Origin: Thermoplasmata archaeon
Lineage (GTDB): Archaea; Thermoplasmatota; Penumbrarchaeia; Penumbrarchaeales; EX4484-36
Assembly: GCA_021160765.1 (NCBI GenBank)
Contig: JAGHBW010000194.1
Location: 1 to 5,211 of the forward strand
Direction: 5' to 3'
DNA length: 5,211 nucleotides
Part shown: one piece after another, positions 4,902 to 5,211 of the stretch
How positions within the stretch are numbered: position 1 is the stretch's first letter
Layout: each line of letters begins with the position of its first letter
The notes under the pieces: generated by a model
What the model saw: the letters and a program-made list of their open reading frames with translations, nothing else
The model's database searches: none
What the model was told of the DNA's origin: nothing
Position numbers and translations under genes: made by a program

Positions 4902-5211
4902 TCAGGAGAACCTCTTCAAAGATGGGCTGAGGAGGAATATTGGAATAACAACGTCTAACCTCCCAACAACCATTATAACCATGAACAATCCTTTTTGAAC
5001 TGGGGTGAAAGAGTTCACACCACCCGCAATCGTGCCTGGGTCCAGTCCGGTGTTAGTTAAGGCGCTTGCGGTTAAAAAGAGCCCATCCCTTATTCCTAGA
5101 CCACTTGCGATGAGCGCCACAGAACCAAGGAGAACAACCATCAGATATAGGAAAAAGATGAAGATCGTGGACTGGAAAAAGAGCCTCTCCCCACCTCTTC
5201 CCCCCTCAAGA
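4902..5211 (-). CDS. TrkH/KtrB-family potassium transporter, C-terminal fragment
   Basis: Only the last 102 codons lie in the window; the frame is open to the right edge and ends at TGA (4902-4904). The fragment contains GGRGGERLFF, a membrane helix, then TASALTNTGLDPG, which is the fourth pore loop with the filter glycine in NTG, and finally a last helix with VVGRLDVVIPIFLL, matching the conserved GRLE-type end of TrkH. The protein is the membrane-embedded K+-translocating subunit that normally works with a cytosolic NAD/ATP-binding TrkA/KtrA partner, not seen here. An internal ATG at 5141 is not the start, because homologous sequence continues upstream of it. Confidence 0.9.
   Translation of the reverse strand, partial: LEGGRGGERLFFQSTIFIFFLYLMVVLLGSVALIASGLGIRDGLFLTASALTNTGLDPGTIAGGVNSFTPVQKGLFMVIMVVGRLDVVIPIFLLSPSLKRFS

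Overview
The window looks archaeal. Probable promoters have TATA boxes preceded by A-rich BRE-like tracts. Two genes appear to start leaderless at GTG, while another has a strong Shine-Dalgarno (AGGAGGTG). Arginine codons are mostly AGA/AGG, and the gene set (single-domain DUF89 protein, archaeal-type RNase Z, LsrF-type aldolase, TrkH) fits Archaea. A thermophilic euryarchaeote or related lineage is plausible, but I cannot name a genus from the sequence.

Layout: the 3' end of a DUF89 (ARMT1-like metal-dependent phosphatase) gene reads rightward off the left edge (1-332). Converging on it is a leftward cluster occupying 355-3556. In transcription order this encodes an LsrF-type class I aldolase/thiolase, a zinc-dependent medium-chain dehydrogenase whose TTG start overlaps the upstream stop, and a sodium:solute symporter. 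The symporter has its own TATA box and a possible operator. Next comes an unusually structured 424-nt gap (3557-3980), then a rightward RNase Z gene (3981-4898). It meets, tail to tail with 3 nt between stops, the C-terminal part of a leftward TrkH-family potassium transporter that runs off the right edge.

Function: aldolase, NAD-type polyol/sugar dehydrogenase and Na+-coupled symporter form a plausible uptake-and-oxidation module for a small hydroxylated carbon compound. The aldolase resembles the last enzyme of bacterial autoinducer-2 breakdown, yet no LsrK kinase, LsrG isomerase or Lsr ABC transporter is present here, so the true substrate is open. RNase Z and TrkH are housekeeping functions unrelated to the module.

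The most interesting part is the 424-nt gap. It carries a perfect 12-bp inverted repeat, a possible rightward structured RNA ending in a hairpin and T-run, a compound palindrome with mirrored BRE-like arms facing outward, and a 10-mer shared by two leftward promoter-like elements. These readings partly compete with each other and all need expression data.
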